From: VRUE01 sp963770315
Lineage (GTDB): Bacteria; Actinomycetota; Thermoleophilia; Solirubrobacterales; 70-9
Direction of reading: 5' to 3'
Length of the DNA: 64,000 bases
Assembly (NCBI GenBank): GCA_963770315.1
Contig: CAVYPC010000002.1
Location: forward strand, 868,001 to 932,000
In this document: positions 7,980-16,582 of the stretch, piece after piece
Layout of the letters: every line of letters starts with the position of its first letter
Numbering within the stretch: position 1 is the first letter of the stretch
Made by a program: the position numbers and the translations under genes
Notes under the pieces: model-generated
What the model was told of the DNA's origin: nothing
What the model saw: only the letters and a program-made list of their open reading frames with translations
Databases searched by the model: none

Positions 7980-7986
7980 CCGCCCG

Positions 7987-8667
7987 ATGACGGCCGAGGA
8001 GCGGCGGGCGGAGTTGGTTTCTCTCTACAAGGAGGTGCAGGCCTGCACCAAGTGTCCGCTGCACGAGACGCGGGCCAAGACGGTGTTCGGGGCGGGGGAT
8101 GCGGATGCCGAGGTGATGTTCGTCGGCGAGGCGCCTGGCGCCGAAGAGGACCGCCAGGGGTTGCCCTTCGTCGGCCGCGCGGGGCAGCTGCTCAACCAGA
8201 TGCTGGAAGGGATAGGGCTATCGCGCGACGACGTCTTCATCGCCAACGTGCTGAAGAGCCGCCCGCCCGGGAACCGCGATCCGCAGCCGTTGGAGATCGA
8301 GGCCTGCCGCCCCTACCTGTTCGAGCAGGTGCGGCTGATCGAGCCCCGGGTCGTCTGCACCCTGGGCAACTTCGCGACCAAGCTGTTGAGCGGGAACCCC
8401 GCCGGGATCACCAGGGTCAGGGGAACGCCGCAGGTGCACGAGCTGGGCGGGCGCATCGTCTTCCTGCTGCCGCTCTTCCACCCCGCGGCGGCGCTGCGCA
8501 CGCCGGCGGTCAAGGAGACGCTGCGGGCCGATTTCGAGCTGCTGCCCCGCCTGCTCGCCGGTCCTCCCCCTGGAGGGGCCAAGCCGGAGGAAGAGGAGGA
8601 GGTCGAGGAGACGGTTGTCCCCGACCCTCCGCGGCCTTCCGACGACCAGCTCGACTTCTTCGGTTGA
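7987..8667 (+). CDS. Family 4 uracil-DNA glycosylase (Fe-S)
   Basis: Removes uracil from DNA in base-excision repair. The 226-aa protein carries the four iron-sulfur cysteines of family 4 enzymes: CTKCPLHETR at the N-terminus, then Cys in EIEACRPYL and Cys in RVVCTLG. The active-site motif FVGEAPGAEEDRQGLPFVGRAG and the HPAAAL motif near residue 160 are present. A Glu/Pro-rich tail (EEEEEVEETVVPDPPRPSDDQLDFFG) follows the domain. Its stop overlaps the TTG start of tsaE, so the two are coupled. Confidence 0.94.
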   Translation: MTAEERRAELVSLYKEVQACTKCPLHETRAKTVFGAGDADAEVMFVGEAPGAEEDRQGLPFVGRAGQLLNQMLEGIGLSRDDVFIANVLKSRPPGNRDPQPLEIEACRPYLFEQVRLIEPRVVCTLGNFATKLLSGNPAGITRVRGTPQVHELGGRIVFLLPLFHPAAALRTPAVKETLRADFELLPRLLAGPPPGGAKPEEEEEVEETVVPDPPRPSDDQLDFFG

Positions 8668-9104
8668 GCGCGACCGAGACACTCCAGAGCTCCTCGGCGG
8701 CCGAGACCGAAGCCGTGGGGGCGCGGATCGTCGTGGGCCTCGAGCCCGGCGATGTCGTCGTCGTCAGCGGCGAGCTCGGGGCGGGCAAGACGACGCTGAT
8801 CCGCGGCGCCTGCCGAGCGCTGGGGGTCGAGGGGCCCGTCACCTCGCCGACCTTCACGATCGGTCAGCGCTACCGCGGCCGGCTGCCCGTCTCCCACCTC
8901 GACCTCTACCGCCTTGGCAGCCTCGAGGGCGAGGACCCGGCTTTGCTCGATGACTACCTCGATGCCGATTCGGTCGCTTTCGTCGAGTGGCCGGCGGTGG
9001 CGGAGCCGCAGCTGGCCGGACGCCGGGTGCTCGAGCTGCGCCTGGCCCACCTCGGTGGCGATCGGCGGCAAATCGAAGTCGGCAGCGCATCGGCCCGCAA
9101 ATAA
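8664..9104 (+). CDS. tsaE: tRNA threonylcarbamoyladenosine biosynthesis ATPase TsaE
   Basis: TsaE is the P-loop ATPase that works with TsaB and TsaD in forming t6A37 in ANN-decoding tRNAs. The 146-aa protein shows Walker A SGELGAGKTTL, then TSPTFTIGQRY, the catalytic HLDLYRL and FVEWP. The start is TTG at 8664, overlapping the stop of the glycosylase (TTGA); this is the only start that gives a normal-length TsaE. The other t6A genes tsaB and tsaD follow after a small secreted-protein gene. Confidence 0.94.
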   Translation: MSATETLQSSSAAETEAVGARIVVGLEPGDVVVVSGELGAGKTTLIRGACRALGVEGPVTSPTFTIGQRYRGRLPVSHLDLYRLGSLEGEDPALLDDYLDADSVAFVEWPAVAEPQLAGRRVLELRLAHLGGDRRQIEVGSASARK

Positions 9105-9132
9105 GCGTGTTTCGGAGGGGGATGGCGCCGTG

Positions 9133-9138
9133 TAGCAT
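9133..9138 (+). promoter_or_regulatory. -10 box before the small secreted protein gene
   Basis: TAGCAT within TGTAGCAT lies 9 nt before an ATG at 9148 and 36 nt before the favoured start at 9175. A promoter here would let the secreted protein and the downstream tsaB-rimI-tsaD genes be expressed apart from tsaE. Confidence 0.45.
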
Positions 9139-9174
9139 CGCTCGCGCATGCAAACCGAAGGAGGGAAGCGCTCG

Positions 9175-9573
9175 ATGAAGGGACTGAAGACGCTGGCAGC
9201 GATCGGAGTGGGCATTGCGCTCGTGGTCGGCGCCGCACCCGCTTCCGCCAAGAGTGCCCCATTCCGGCACTACGTCGCCTGCGGTCTCTCTCAGAACGCC
9301 AAACCGGCGCACACCTGCCAGACGGGTCGCGACAAGGGCGCCTTCTTCCGCAGCAACGATCGCGATGTCTTCTACACCGTGTGCGTCAAGTTCCCAACCA
9401 AGAAAAACCTCTGCGCGCCCAAGCAGGAAGCGGTCAAGGGGACGCTCTACGTCAACAAGATCACCTCCAACATCCCCGGCGAGCATGAAGTTTCCTGGTT
9501 CGTAAAGGGCAAGCGGGTAGGCGTCTTCCACTTCGTCGTTCCCCAGTCCAGCGGCAAGCCCCACGGTAAGTAG
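9175..9573 (+). CDS. Small secreted protein of unknown function, four cysteines
   Basis: I do not recognise the family. From the ATG at 9175 the 132-aa product begins MKGLKTLAAIGVGIALVVGA and has an Ala-x-Ala cleavage site (APASAKS), a standard Sec signal peptide. The mature part is basic with four Cys (VACGL, TCQTG, VCVKF, LCAPK), enough for two disulfides. Aromatic beta-rich segments near the end (EVSWFVKGKRVGVFHFVV) suggest a small beta-sandwich. The start at 9175 has AAGGAGGG at 9158-9165. An in-frame ATG at 9148 would add a charged N-terminus ahead of the signal and is less likely. It sits inside the t6A gene group, but nothing links it to tRNA modification. Confidence 0.7.
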   Translation: MKGLKTLAAIGVGIALVVGAAPASAKSAPFRHYVACGLSQNAKPAHTCQTGRDKGAFFRSNDRDVFYTVCVKFPTKKNLCAPKQEAVKGTLYVNKITSNIPGEHEVSWFVKGKRVGVFHFVVPQSSGKPHGK

Positions 9574-9586
9574 CCGCGAGCGGGAC

Positions 9587-10294
9587 GTGGCCGTCATCGG
9601 TCTCGACACCGCGACCGATGACACGGCCGTCTGCGCGGTCCGCGACGGCGACGTCCTCTTCGAGTCGCTGCTCGGCCTCTCCGAGAAGGGGGGGCCGCAG
9701 CACACCACGGCGCTGCTGGCGGAGATCGAGCGGGCGGCTGATGCGGCCGGGGGCTGGGGGTCGGTCGCGCGGATCGCAGTCGGGGTCGGCCCCGGTTCCT
9801 TTACCGGCCTGCGGGTCGGGATCGCCACGGCGCGGGCGATCGGGCTGAGCCGCGGTCTGCCGCTGAGCGGCGTCGGCACCCTGGATGCGCTGGCGAGGGG
9901 CCTCGCCGAGAATGCCGGCGAGCGATCCTGCCTCGCTGTCCTCGACGCCCGGCGGGGCGAGGTCGGGGCGGCGGCCTTCTCGGCGGAGGGCGGGCGGCTG
10001 TGGGGGCCTTGGCTCGGAACCCCGGAGGAGCTCGCCGCGCGGATCCCTGCGCTCCCCGAAGCGGCGCTGTGCGGTGGCCCGGGCGCGGTACGATTTCGCC
10101 AGCAGCTGAAGAGCCGGGCGGTTGAGATCCCGGATGACGCCGACCCCGTGCATCGCGTCGCCGCGCGGCACATCTGTGCCCTCGCGGCGGTCGTGCCCGG
10201 CGAGGACGAGTCCGGCTCCGTCGCCCCTATCTACCTGAGGCCCCCCGATGCAGAACGGTGGCGTGAGCGAGACTCTCTCCAAGCAGCCGAGTGA
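9587..10294 (+). CDS. tsaB: tRNA threonylcarbamoyladenosine biosynthesis protein TsaB
   Basis: TsaB is the non-catalytic ASKHA-fold partner of TsaD in t6A synthesis. The 235-aa product has AVIGLDTATDDTAVCAV, the family signature VGVGPGSFTGLRVGIATARAIGL and LAVLDARRGEV. It starts at GTG 9587, 13 nt after the secreted-protein gene, and overlaps rimI by 47 nt (32 nt if rimI starts at its GTG 10263). The tsaB-rimI-tsaD order is widespread in Gram-positive bacteria. Confidence 0.94.
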   Translation: MAVIGLDTATDDTAVCAVRDGDVLFESLLGLSEKGGPQHTTALLAEIERAADAAGGWGSVARIAVGVGPGSFTGLRVGIATARAIGLSRGLPLSGVGTLDALARGLAENAGERSCLAVLDARRGEVGAAAFSAEGGRLWGPWLGTPEELAARIPALPEAALCGGPGAVRFRQQLKSRAVEIPDDADPVHRVAARHICALAAVVPGEDESGSVAPIYLRPPDAERWRERDSLQAAE

Positions 10295-10733
10295 GCTGAG
10301 CGGCGATCCGCCGGTACGGCGGCTTGCCTACAGCGACCTGCCGGGCGTGATCTCGATCGAGCGGCGCTCGTTCCCGGCGCCCTGGTCGCTGGCGATGTTC
10401 GTGCTCGAGCTCTCGAAGCCGACGGGGATCTGCCTTGCTGCGATCGCGGGCAACGAGCTGCTCGGCTACCTGGTCTGCTCTCGCTATGACCGCGTCTGGC
10501 ACGTGATGAACGTCGCCGTCGCTCCGGAGCGACGGCGACAGGGGGTCGCCAGTCGCCTGATCTCCGAGCTCGTCGCCGAGGCGGGAAACGAGCTTCCCTT
10601 CACCCTCGAGGTGCGGGTGTCCAACCGCGACGCGATCGCGATGTACGAGAAGCTCGGCTTCCGCTCGGCCGGGGTGCGGCCTCGCTATTACCAGGACAAC
10701 GGCGAGGACGCTCTGATCATGTGGCTGGACTGA
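10248..10733 (+). CDS. rimI: Ribosomal-protein-alanine N-acetyltransferase RimI
   Basis: GNAT acetyltransferase (161 aa), expected to acetylate the N-terminus of ribosomal protein S18. VISIERRSFPAPWSLAMFVLELS is the RimI substrate region. MNVAVAPERRRQGVASRLISEL is the acetyl-CoA loop (Q/RxxGxA), and NRDAIAMYEKLGFRSAGVRPRYY is the C-terminal motif. ATG 10248 is given as the start; the in-frame GTG at 10263 is an alternative. The stop lies inside tsaD, giving a 13-nt overlap and hence coupled expression. Confidence 0.92.
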   Translation: MQNGGVSETLSKQPSELSGDPPVRRLAYSDLPGVISIERRSFPAPWSLAMFVLELSKPTGICLAAIAGNELLGYLVCSRYDRVWHVMNVAVAPERRRQGVASRLISELVAEAGNELPFTLEVRVSNRDAIAMYEKLGFRSAGVRPRYYQDNGEDALIMWLD

Positions 10734-11740
10734 TCCTCGCGGTCGAGACGTCGTGCGACGACACCTGCGCCGCGGTCCTCGACGGCCCGAACATCCTCTC
10801 CAACCTGATCTCCTCACAGGACGAGGCGCACGCCCGCTTCGGTGGGATCGTGCCCGAGGTCGCCTCCCGGCACCACCTGGAGCTGGCCGTGCCGGTGATC
10901 GACTCGGCGCTCGGCGATGCCGGCGTCTCGCTCGATCGGATCGAGGCCGTGGCGGTGACCGCCGGCCCGGGACTGATCGGGGCGCTCCTCGTCGGCCTCA
11001 GCACGGCCAAGGCGATCGCCGCGCCGCGGCGGCTGCCGCTGATCCCGGTCGATCATCTGCAGGGGCACGTCGCCGCCAACTTCCTTGCTCCGGAGCCGCT
11101 CGATCCGCCTTTCCTCTGCCTCGTGGCCAGCGGCGGGCACACCCTGCTCGCGGGCGTGCGCGACCACGCCGGCCACGAGGTGCTCGGGCAGACGCTCGAC
11201 GACGCCGCCGGTGAGGCCTTCGACAAGGTTGCCCGCCTGTTAGGTCTTGGCTTCCCCGGCGGCCCGGCGCTGCAGCGGCTGGCCGAGGAGGGGGACCCCG
11301 GAGCGTTCGAGCTGCCGGTCGCGATGGCGCGCGACCCCGGCCTCGACTTCAGCTTCAGCGGGTTGAAGACGGCGCTTGTCTACCTCTGCCGCGATCTCGG
11401 CCCCGACGGGGTGCGCGATCGACGCGCTGATCTCGCGGCGAGCTTCCAGGCCGCCGCGGTCGGGCAGCTGACCTCGAAACTGAAGCGGGCGCTGGTGCGC
11501 GGCGATTGGGAGGCGGTGGCCCTGGGTGGCGGGGTGGCCGCCAACGGACCCCTGCGCGAGGCGGTGGCGGCGCTCTGCGAGGAGCGCGGCGTGCGGCTGA
11601 AGCTGGTCCCGCTCGAGCTCTGCACCGACAACGCGGCGATGATCGGCTCGGCGGCCCGATTCGCGCCGCCGCTTCCTTACCCCGACTACCTCTCCTACGA
11701 CGCCTTTCCCAGCAGCCGACCCGCGGTCGCCGCGCCGTGA
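10721..11740 (+). CDS. tsaD: tRNA N6-adenosine threonylcarbamoyltransferase TsaD
   Basis: Catalytic subunit that transfers the threonylcarbamoyl group to A37 of tRNA. The 339-aa protein shows LAVETSCDDTCAAV and the metal-binding HLQGH at residues 112-116 (family HxEGH). LVASGGHTLL, GLGFPGGPALQ, DFSFSGLKTA and GGGVAANGPLRE follow. The start is GTG 10721 inside the end of rimI. Its stop overlaps the glutaredoxin-like gene start (GTGA). Confidence 0.96.
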   Translation: MAGLILAVETSCDDTCAAVLDGPNILSNLISSQDEAHARFGGIVPEVASRHHLELAVPVIDSALGDAGVSLDRIEAVAVTAGPGLIGALLVGLSTAKAIAAPRRLPLIPVDHLQGHVAANFLAPEPLDPPFLCLVASGGHTLLAGVRDHAGHEVLGQTLDDAAGEAFDKVARLLGLGFPGGPALQRLAEEGDPGAFELPVAMARDPGLDFSFSGLKTALVYLCRDLGPDGVRDRRADLAASFQAAAVGQLTSKLKRALVRGDWEAVALGGGVAANGPLREAVAALCEERGVRLKLVPLELCTDNAAMIGSAARFAPPLPYPDYLSYDAFPSSRPAVAAP

Positions 11741-11994
11741 GCGCCGAGCTCGTCCTCTACTCGCGCCCGGGCTGCCACCTCTGCGAGCAGGCGCTGGAGG
11801 GGCTCGTCGCATTGCACGAGGAGGGCTATCGCTTCGCCCTGCGCGAGGTCGACATCGAGAGCGACGAGACGTTGCTGCGACGGATGCTCGAGCGCATCCC
11901 GGTGCTCGAGCTGGACGGCGAGGTCGTCTCCGAGCTGACTTTGGACCAAGCCTCCGTTCGGGCCCGGCTCGATACTGTGGGGGCCGATGATTGA
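11737..11994 (+). CDS. Glutaredoxin-like protein (DUF836 type)
   Basis: An 85-aa thioredoxin-fold protein: VLYSRPGCHLCEQALEGL carries the CxxC redox pair (CHLC), and ERIPVLELDGEVVSEL contains the cis-Pro after Ile. The ending is short, as in glutaredoxin-like DUF836 proteins. The GTG start overlaps the tsaD stop (GTGA), and its own end overlaps rex by 8 nt. Longer frames upstream run through tsaD and are not real. Placement directly before the redox sensor Rex hints at a thiol or redox role, which is inference. Confidence 0.82.
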   Translation: MSAELVLYSRPGCHLCEQALEGLVALHEEGYRFALREVDIESDETLLRRMLERIPVLELDGEVVSELTLDQASVRARLDTVGADD

Positions 11995-12658
11995 GGAGGC
12001 CGTGGAGGATCTCGAGGTGCCAGGTGGGCTGATTGGAGACGGCGAGCGACTTTCGCTCGGCGTCGCGGCGCGGCTCTCCCGCTACCTCCAGGTGCTGACC
12101 CAGGCCCGCAAGATGGGGCGAGAGACGATCTCCTCGCAGGAACTCTCGGACTACACCCACATCAACCCGACTCAGATCCGCCGCGACCTCTCCGGCTTCG
12201 GCAAGTTCGGCAAGCGCGGGGTCGGCTACAACGTCGAATCGCTGGTGGCGGAGATCCGCAAGATCCTGCGTACCTCCGGCCAGCACAACATCGCGCTCTT
12301 CGGTGCTGGCAACCTCGGCCAGGCGATCGCCAGCTCGGACATCTTCGCCGACCACGGCTTCGAGGTCGTCGCCATGTTCGACATCGATCCCGCCGTCGTC
12401 GGCACGCAGGTCGGCAGCCTCCAGATACAGGACTTCGGCGAGCTCGAGGCGGTCGTCTCCGAGCAGGAGATAGTCGTCGGGGTGCTCGCCGTCCCCGCCG
12501 CCGCGGCGCAGGCCGTCGCCGACCGCCTGGTCGATGCCGGGGTGAAGATCATCTTCAACTACTCCGAGCAGCTGCTCCAGGTGCCGCCGGAGGTGACGGT
12601 TCATACCTCCAGCCCGGCCGTCGACCTCCTCTACGCGCTCTACTTCTACCTGACCTGA
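11987..12658 (+). CDS. rex: Redox-sensing transcriptional repressor Rex
   Basis: Rex binds operators when NADH is low and derepresses respiratory or fermentative genes when the NADH/NAD+ ratio rises. The 223-aa protein has a winged helix (ARLSRYLQVLTQA, SSQELSDYTHINPTQIRRDLSGFGKFGKRGVGYNV, written here in parts) and a Rossmann domain. The latter includes IALFGAGNLGQAIA, FDIDP and the C-terminal helix PAVDLLYALYFYL that swaps between monomers. The ATG at 11987 lies in the end of the previous gene. No Rex operator was searched for systematically. Confidence 0.95.
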   Translation: MIEEAVEDLEVPGGLIGDGERLSLGVAARLSRYLQVLTQARKMGRETISSQELSDYTHINPTQIRRDLSGFGKFGKRGVGYNVESLVAEIRKILRTSGQHNIALFGAGNLGQAIASSDIFADHGFEVVAMFDIDPAVVGTQVGSLQIQDFGELEAVVSEQEIVVGVLAVPAAAAQAVADRLVDAGVKIIFNYSEQLLQVPPEVTVHTSSPAVDLLYALYFYLT

Positions 12659-12673
12659 GAAGGAGCCCGACCC

Positions 12674-13831
12674 TTGTCCCTGGACCTCGACCTGGCTCGG
12701 GAGAGATTCGAGTCCTCGACTGACTTCACGATCGGCCTCGAGGAGGAGTTCGCGATCCTCGATCCGGCCAAGCTGGAGCTGGAGCACCGCTTCGAGGATC
12801 TCTATGCCGCCTGTCAGAAGGACGAGATCCTGGCGAGCTCGGCGGCTGGCGAGCTGATCGCCTCTGAGATCGAGATCCGCTCCGGTCGCTCCACCCACTT
12901 CGAGGCAGCAATGGCGGCGCAGCGCGAGCGTCGCACCCGGCTCTTCGAGCTGACCGACGGGATGGGCCTGGCGCTGGCCGCCATGGGCACGCATCCATGG
13001 GCGGACTACCTCGACCAGCGGATCATCGACACCCCCCACTACAACCGCCTGCGCCACGAACTGGGCTGGGTCGCGCAGCGCAACAACACCTGGAGCATGC
13101 ACGTCCACATGGGGGTGCGCGGCGCCGACCGCGCGATCGCTGTCTGCGACTGGATGCGCGAGCTGTTGCCGCTGCTGCTGGCGGCCTCCGCCAACTCGCC
13201 CTTCCTCGACCGCCACGACACCGGCCTGCACACGGTGCGCACCGAGATTTTCACCCGCACCTTTCCCCGCTGTGGCATTCCCAGCCCCTTCGTCGATTGG
13301 GACACCTATGCCGACTTCGTCGGCACCCTGCAGCGGACCGGGACCGTGGTCGAGTCGACCCAGCTCTGGTGGAGCGTCCGCCCGCATCACCAGTTCGGCA
13401 CGGTCGAGGTGCGGATCTGCGACGCGCAGACGCGCGGCGACGAGTCGTTCGGGCTGGCCGGGCTGATCGCCGCCTGCATCGCCCAGACCGCGCTCGACTA
13501 CGACGAGCACGGCTACGACGGCGCCGGCTCGCCGCTGCGCGACCGCGAGATCGAGGAGAACCTGTGGCGGGCGATCCGCCACGGGATGAGCGGCAAGACG
13601 ATCGATTTCCGCCGCGGGGTGGAGGTCGAGGCCCGGGCGGCGCTGGAGGGGTTGCTCGAGTGGACCGAACCGGCGCGCTCGGCCCTGGGCATCGAGGCGC
13701 GACTGCCGGAGCGCAACGGCGCCCAGCGTGCGCGCGAGGCGCTCGCCGCCGGCGCCTCGATCGAGGACGTCTACCGCGATGCGGTGGAGGAGACCCACCG
13801 CACCTACACGGCAGCCAAACAGGCGGCCTAG
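12674..13831 (+). CDS. GCS2-family carboxylate-amine ligase (YbdK/EgtA-like)
   Basis: An ATP-grasp-like ligase of the glutamate-cysteine ligase type 2 family, 385 aa. TDFTIGLEEEFAILDP near the N-terminus binds metal and ATP. SEIEIRSG, MHVHMGV, RTEIFTRTFPRCG and the substrate region HHQFGTVEVRICDAQTR are family motifs. The start is TTG 12674 with AGAAGGAG just upstream. Members make gamma-glutamylcysteine, as in EgtA of ergothioneine synthesis, or have unknown substrates (YbdK). No other ergothioneine or mycothiol gene is nearby, so I leave the substrate open. Confidence 0.85.
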   Translation: MSLDLDLARERFESSTDFTIGLEEEFAILDPAKLELEHRFEDLYAACQKDEILASSAAGELIASEIEIRSGRSTHFEAAMAAQRERRTRLFELTDGMGLALAAMGTHPWADYLDQRIIDTPHYNRLRHELGWVAQRNNTWSMHVHMGVRGADRAIAVCDWMRELLPLLLAASANSPFLDRHDTGLHTVRTEIFTRTFPRCGIPSPFVDWDTYADFVGTLQRTGTVVESTQLWWSVRPHHQFGTVEVRICDAQTRGDESFGLAGLIAACIAQTALDYDEHGYDGAGSPLRDREIEENLWRAIRHGMSGKTIDFRRGVEVEARAALEGLLEWTEPARSALGIEARLPERNGAQRAREALAAGASIEDVYRDAVEETHRTYTAAKQAA

Positions 13832-13916
13832 AGGCGTTTGCGCTGGGTCGGCGGACGCGACCGCCGCGCCCGCATATAGACTCCCGCGCCGCTCAAACCA
13901 GCCGGAGGAACCAAAC

Positions 13917-16004
13917 TTGACCAGCTTCTTGACCGAATACGGAGTCGTCGTTGCGCTCGTCTGCGCGGCGGCCGCTGTTGTCTACGGACTGATCATCACG
14001 CAGCGCCTGCTCGCGAAGTCGCCGGGCAACGAGCGCATGCAGGAAATCTCAGGCGCGGTGCAGGAGGGCGCCAAGGCCTACCTCAACCGCCAGTACATGA
14101 TCATCGCCGTGGTCGCGGTGCCGATCGCGATCGTGCTCTGGCTCCTGCAGGACTACAAGACCGCGATCGGTTTCGTCATCGGCGGCACGCTCTCGGGCGC
14201 GACCGGGTTCATCGGCATGAACCTCTCGGTGCGTGCCAACGCCCGCGTCGCCGAGGCGGCCCGCGGCGGCGTTCCGCCGGCACTCGACGTCGCTTTCAAG
14301 GGCGGCTCGGTGACCGGGCTGCTCGTCGTCGGCCTCGCCCTGCTCGGCGTGGCCGGCTATTACGGGGTCCTCGTCCTCACCGGCTCGAGCGACAAGGAGG
14401 CGGTCGACGCCCTGGTCGGGCTCGGCTTCGGCGGTTCGCTGATCTCCGTCTTCGCCCGGCTCGGCGGCGGCATCTTCACCAAGGCGGCCGATGTCGGTGC
14501 CGACCTGGTCGGCAAGGTCGAGGCCGGCATCCCCGAGGACGATCCCCGCAACCCCGCGGTGATCGCCGACAACGTCGGCGACAACGTCGGCGACTGCGCC
14601 GGCATGGCGGCCGATCTCTTCGAGACCTACGCGGTCACCTCGGTCGCGGTGATGCTGCTCGGCGTCCTCACCTTCACCGGCTCGGGCGGCGACTTCTCGC
14701 GCGAGGTGGCGATCTACCCGCTGGTCATCGGCGGCGTCGCGATCATCGCCTCGATCATCGGCGCGCTCTCGGTGCGGACCAAATCGGACCGGGTCGAGGG
14801 GGCCCTCTATCAGGGCCTGATCATCTCCGGAATCCTCTCGATCGCGGCCTTTTACCCGATCACCGACTGGCTGATGAGCGACCCGGTGCGGCTGGGTCTC
14901 AGCACGGCCGCCGACGCCGTCAGCGTCACCGACCTGTGGCTCTGTGCAGTGATCGGCGTCGCGGTGACGGCGCTGCTGTTCGGGATTACCGAATTTTATA
15001 CCGCGACCCGCTTCCGGCCGGTGAAGTCGATTGCCCAGGCGTCGGAGACCGGTCACGCGACCAACATCATCCAGGGGCTGGCCCAGGGCTTCCAGTCGAC
15101 CGCCGCCCCGGCGTTGGTGCTCGCGTTGGCGATCCTTGCCGCCAACGAGCTGGCCGGGATCTATGGAATCGGCATCGCCGTGATGGGGCAGCTCTCGCTC
15201 TGCGGCTTGATCGTCGCCCTCGATGCCTTCGGGCCGATCACCGACAACGCCGGCGGGATCGCCGAGATGGCGGACCTGCCCGAGGATGTGCGCAACGTCA
15301 CCGACCCGCTCGACGCTGTCGGCAACACGACCAAGGCAGTGACCAAGGGTTACGCGATCGGCTCCGCCGCGCTTGCCGCCCTGGTTCTGTTCGCTGCATT
15401 CAAGAGCGAATTGGCCGGGGAGGCCCCGGCTGGGTTCGACCTCAACAGCCTCTTCAACCTGAGCAGTCCCGACGTGCTGATCGGGTTGATCATCGGCGGC
15501 ATGATGGTCTACCTGTTCGCCGCATTTGCGATCGAGGCCGTCGGCCGCGCCGGCGGTCAGGTGGTCGAACAGGTGCGTGAGCAGTTCCGCGAGCACCCAG
15601 GGATCATGGAGGGCACCGAAAAACCCGACTACGGGAAAACGGTCAGCATCGTTACCCTGGCGGCGCAGAAAGAGATGATTCTGCCGGCGCTGATTCCGAT
15701 CGTGGTTCCGGTCATCGTCGGCCTGCTCAGCGTTAACGCGCTCGGCGGCCTGCTGATCGGCGTGATCGTCGTCGGCCTCTTCGCCGCGATCTCGATGACC
15801 GCCGGCGGCGGCGCCTGGGACAACGCCAAGAAGCTGATCGAGGACGGCGCCCACGGCGGCAAAGGCTCCCCGGCCCATGAAGCCTCGGTGACCGGCGACA
15901 CGGTCGGCGATCCCTACAAGGACACGGCTGGGCCGGCGATCAACCCGATGATCAAGGTGGCCAACATCGTCGCCATCCTGATCATTCCCATCGTCCACTT
16001 CTAG
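13917..16004 (+). CDS. hppA: K+-independent H+-translocating membrane pyrophosphatase
   Basis: Hydrolyses cytosolic pyrophosphate and pumps protons. The 695-aa protein has about 16 membrane segments. The catalytic loop runs through DVGADLVGKVEAGIPEDDPRNPAV and then ADNVGDNVGDCAGMAADLFE, with the metal-binding DNVGD repeats. GNTTKAVTKGYAIGSAAL carries Lys (and Thr three residues on) where K+-dependent enzymes have Ala, which marks the K+-independent proton-pumping class. TTG 13917 is the start: GGAGG lies 8 nt before it, and a TATAGACT box lies at about 13875-13882. Longer frames upstream lack the family sequence. Confidence 0.96.
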   Translation: MTSFLTEYGVVVALVCAAAAVVYGLIITQRLLAKSPGNERMQEISGAVQEGAKAYLNRQYMIIAVVAVPIAIVLWLLQDYKTAIGFVIGGTLSGATGFIGMNLSVRANARVAEAARGGVPPALDVAFKGGSVTGLLVVGLALLGVAGYYGVLVLTGSSDKEAVDALVGLGFGGSLISVFARLGGGIFTKAADVGADLVGKVEAGIPEDDPRNPAVIADNVGDNVGDCAGMAADLFETYAVTSVAVMLLGVLTFTGSGGDFSREVAIYPLVIGGVAIIASIIGALSVRTKSDRVEGALYQGLIISGILSIAAFYPITDWLMSDPVRLGLSTAADAVSVTDLWLCAVIGVAVTALLFGITEFYTATRFRPVKSIAQASETGHATNIIQGLAQGFQSTAAPALVLALAILAANELAGIYGIGIAVMGQLSLCGLIVALDAFGPITDNAGGIAEMADLPEDVRNVTDPLDAVGNTTKAVTKGYAIGSAALAALVLFAAFKSELAGEAPAGFDLNSLFNLSSPDVLIGLIIGGMMVYLFAAFAIEAVGRAGGQVVEQVREQFREHPGIMEGTEKPDYGKTVSIVTLAAQKEMILPALIPIVVPVIVGLLSVNALGGLLIGVIVVGLFAAISMTAGGGAWDNAKKLIEDGAHGGKGSPAHEASVTGDTVGDPYKDTAGPAINPMIKVANIVAILIIPIVHF

Positions 16005-16015
16005 GTCTGGCGAGG

Positions 16016-16041
16016 GGAGGGGCAGGGCGCCCTGCCCCTCC
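16016..16041 (+). terminator. Perfect 26-bp palindrome after hppA
   Basis: A perfect 13+13-bp GC-rich palindrome centred on GGGC/GCCC begins 12 nt after the hppA stop. It would form a very stable hairpin without a loop or T-tract. It probably ends hppA transcription or protects the 3' end; the next gene has its own promoter-like box. Confidence 0.6.
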
Positions 16042-16135
16042 TCGTCAGCGCCCAGAATTGGTCGGTGTGAAGTCGGATCGCGCCTCGTTGGCATAGCTGC
16101 CGCGACTTGAGGCCGGCGTGGGCTGGACCTTGCGA

Positions 16136-16141
16136 TACGGT
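16136..16141 (+). promoter_or_regulatory. Leaderless -10 box of a small membrane protein gene
   Basis: TACGGT lies 7 nt before the GTG at 16149. It is the basis for choosing that start over the longer frame from 16107. Confidence 0.5.
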
Positions 16142-16148
16142 GCCCGCC

Positions 16149-16511
16149 GTGAAACGAAGCCGTGCGCTTACCAGCTTGATCGCGAGCCGGATGGCGTTCG
16201 GCGTCGCTATCTGGACGCTCCCCGGCCCTGTCGGCAAGGCATTCGGCGTCGATATGACTCGGGACCCGCTGGCGATCTACCTATCCCGGTTGATGGGCGC
16301 GCGAGATGTCGCGCTCGCCTGGGAGCTTCTGGTGACCGAGGGAGACGCCCAGCGAAAGTGGCTGCTTACCTGCATGGTCTGCGACGCCGCCGACACGCTG
16401 GCGGCCATTGCCGCGGGGCGCAACGGCCTTTCGCAGCGCACGACCGCGATGCTGCTCGGGGCGTCACTGGGGCCCATGGTACGCGGCGCATTCGTCTTGC
16501 GCGAGCAATAG
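16149..16511 (+). CDS. Small membrane protein, family unrecognised
   Basis: A 120-aa protein with no motif I can name. A basic N-terminus (VKRSRALTSLIASR) is followed by hydrophobic stretches: MAFGVAIWTLPGPV, MGARDVALAWELLV, WLLTCMVCDAADTLAAIA and TAMLLGASLGPMVRGAFVL. That is probably four short membrane helices. The body resembles the small DUF4267-like membrane proteins in layout, though I would not assign that name. It lies between the hppA terminator and the FMN oxidase gene, both with their own promoter signals, so it may be monocistronic. Confidence 0.6.
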   Translation: MKRSRALTSLIASRMAFGVAIWTLPGPVGKAFGVDMTRDPLAIYLSRLMGARDVALAWELLVTEGDAQRKWLLTCMVCDAADTLAAIAAGRNGLSQRTTAMLLGASLGPMVRGAFVLREQ

Positions 16512-16570
16512 GGCCACGCCTCGGGCGAAAAACCCAGCAAGCGGGAGGGACACCCCATCCCTGCCTCGAT

Positions 16571-16576
16571 TAGGGT
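16571..16576 (+). promoter_or_regulatory. Leaderless -10 box of the FMN oxidase gene
   Basis: TAGGGT lies 6 nt before the GTG start at 16583; no Shine-Dalgarno or -35 element is seen. Confidence 0.5.
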
Positions 16577-16582
16577 CCCGGC

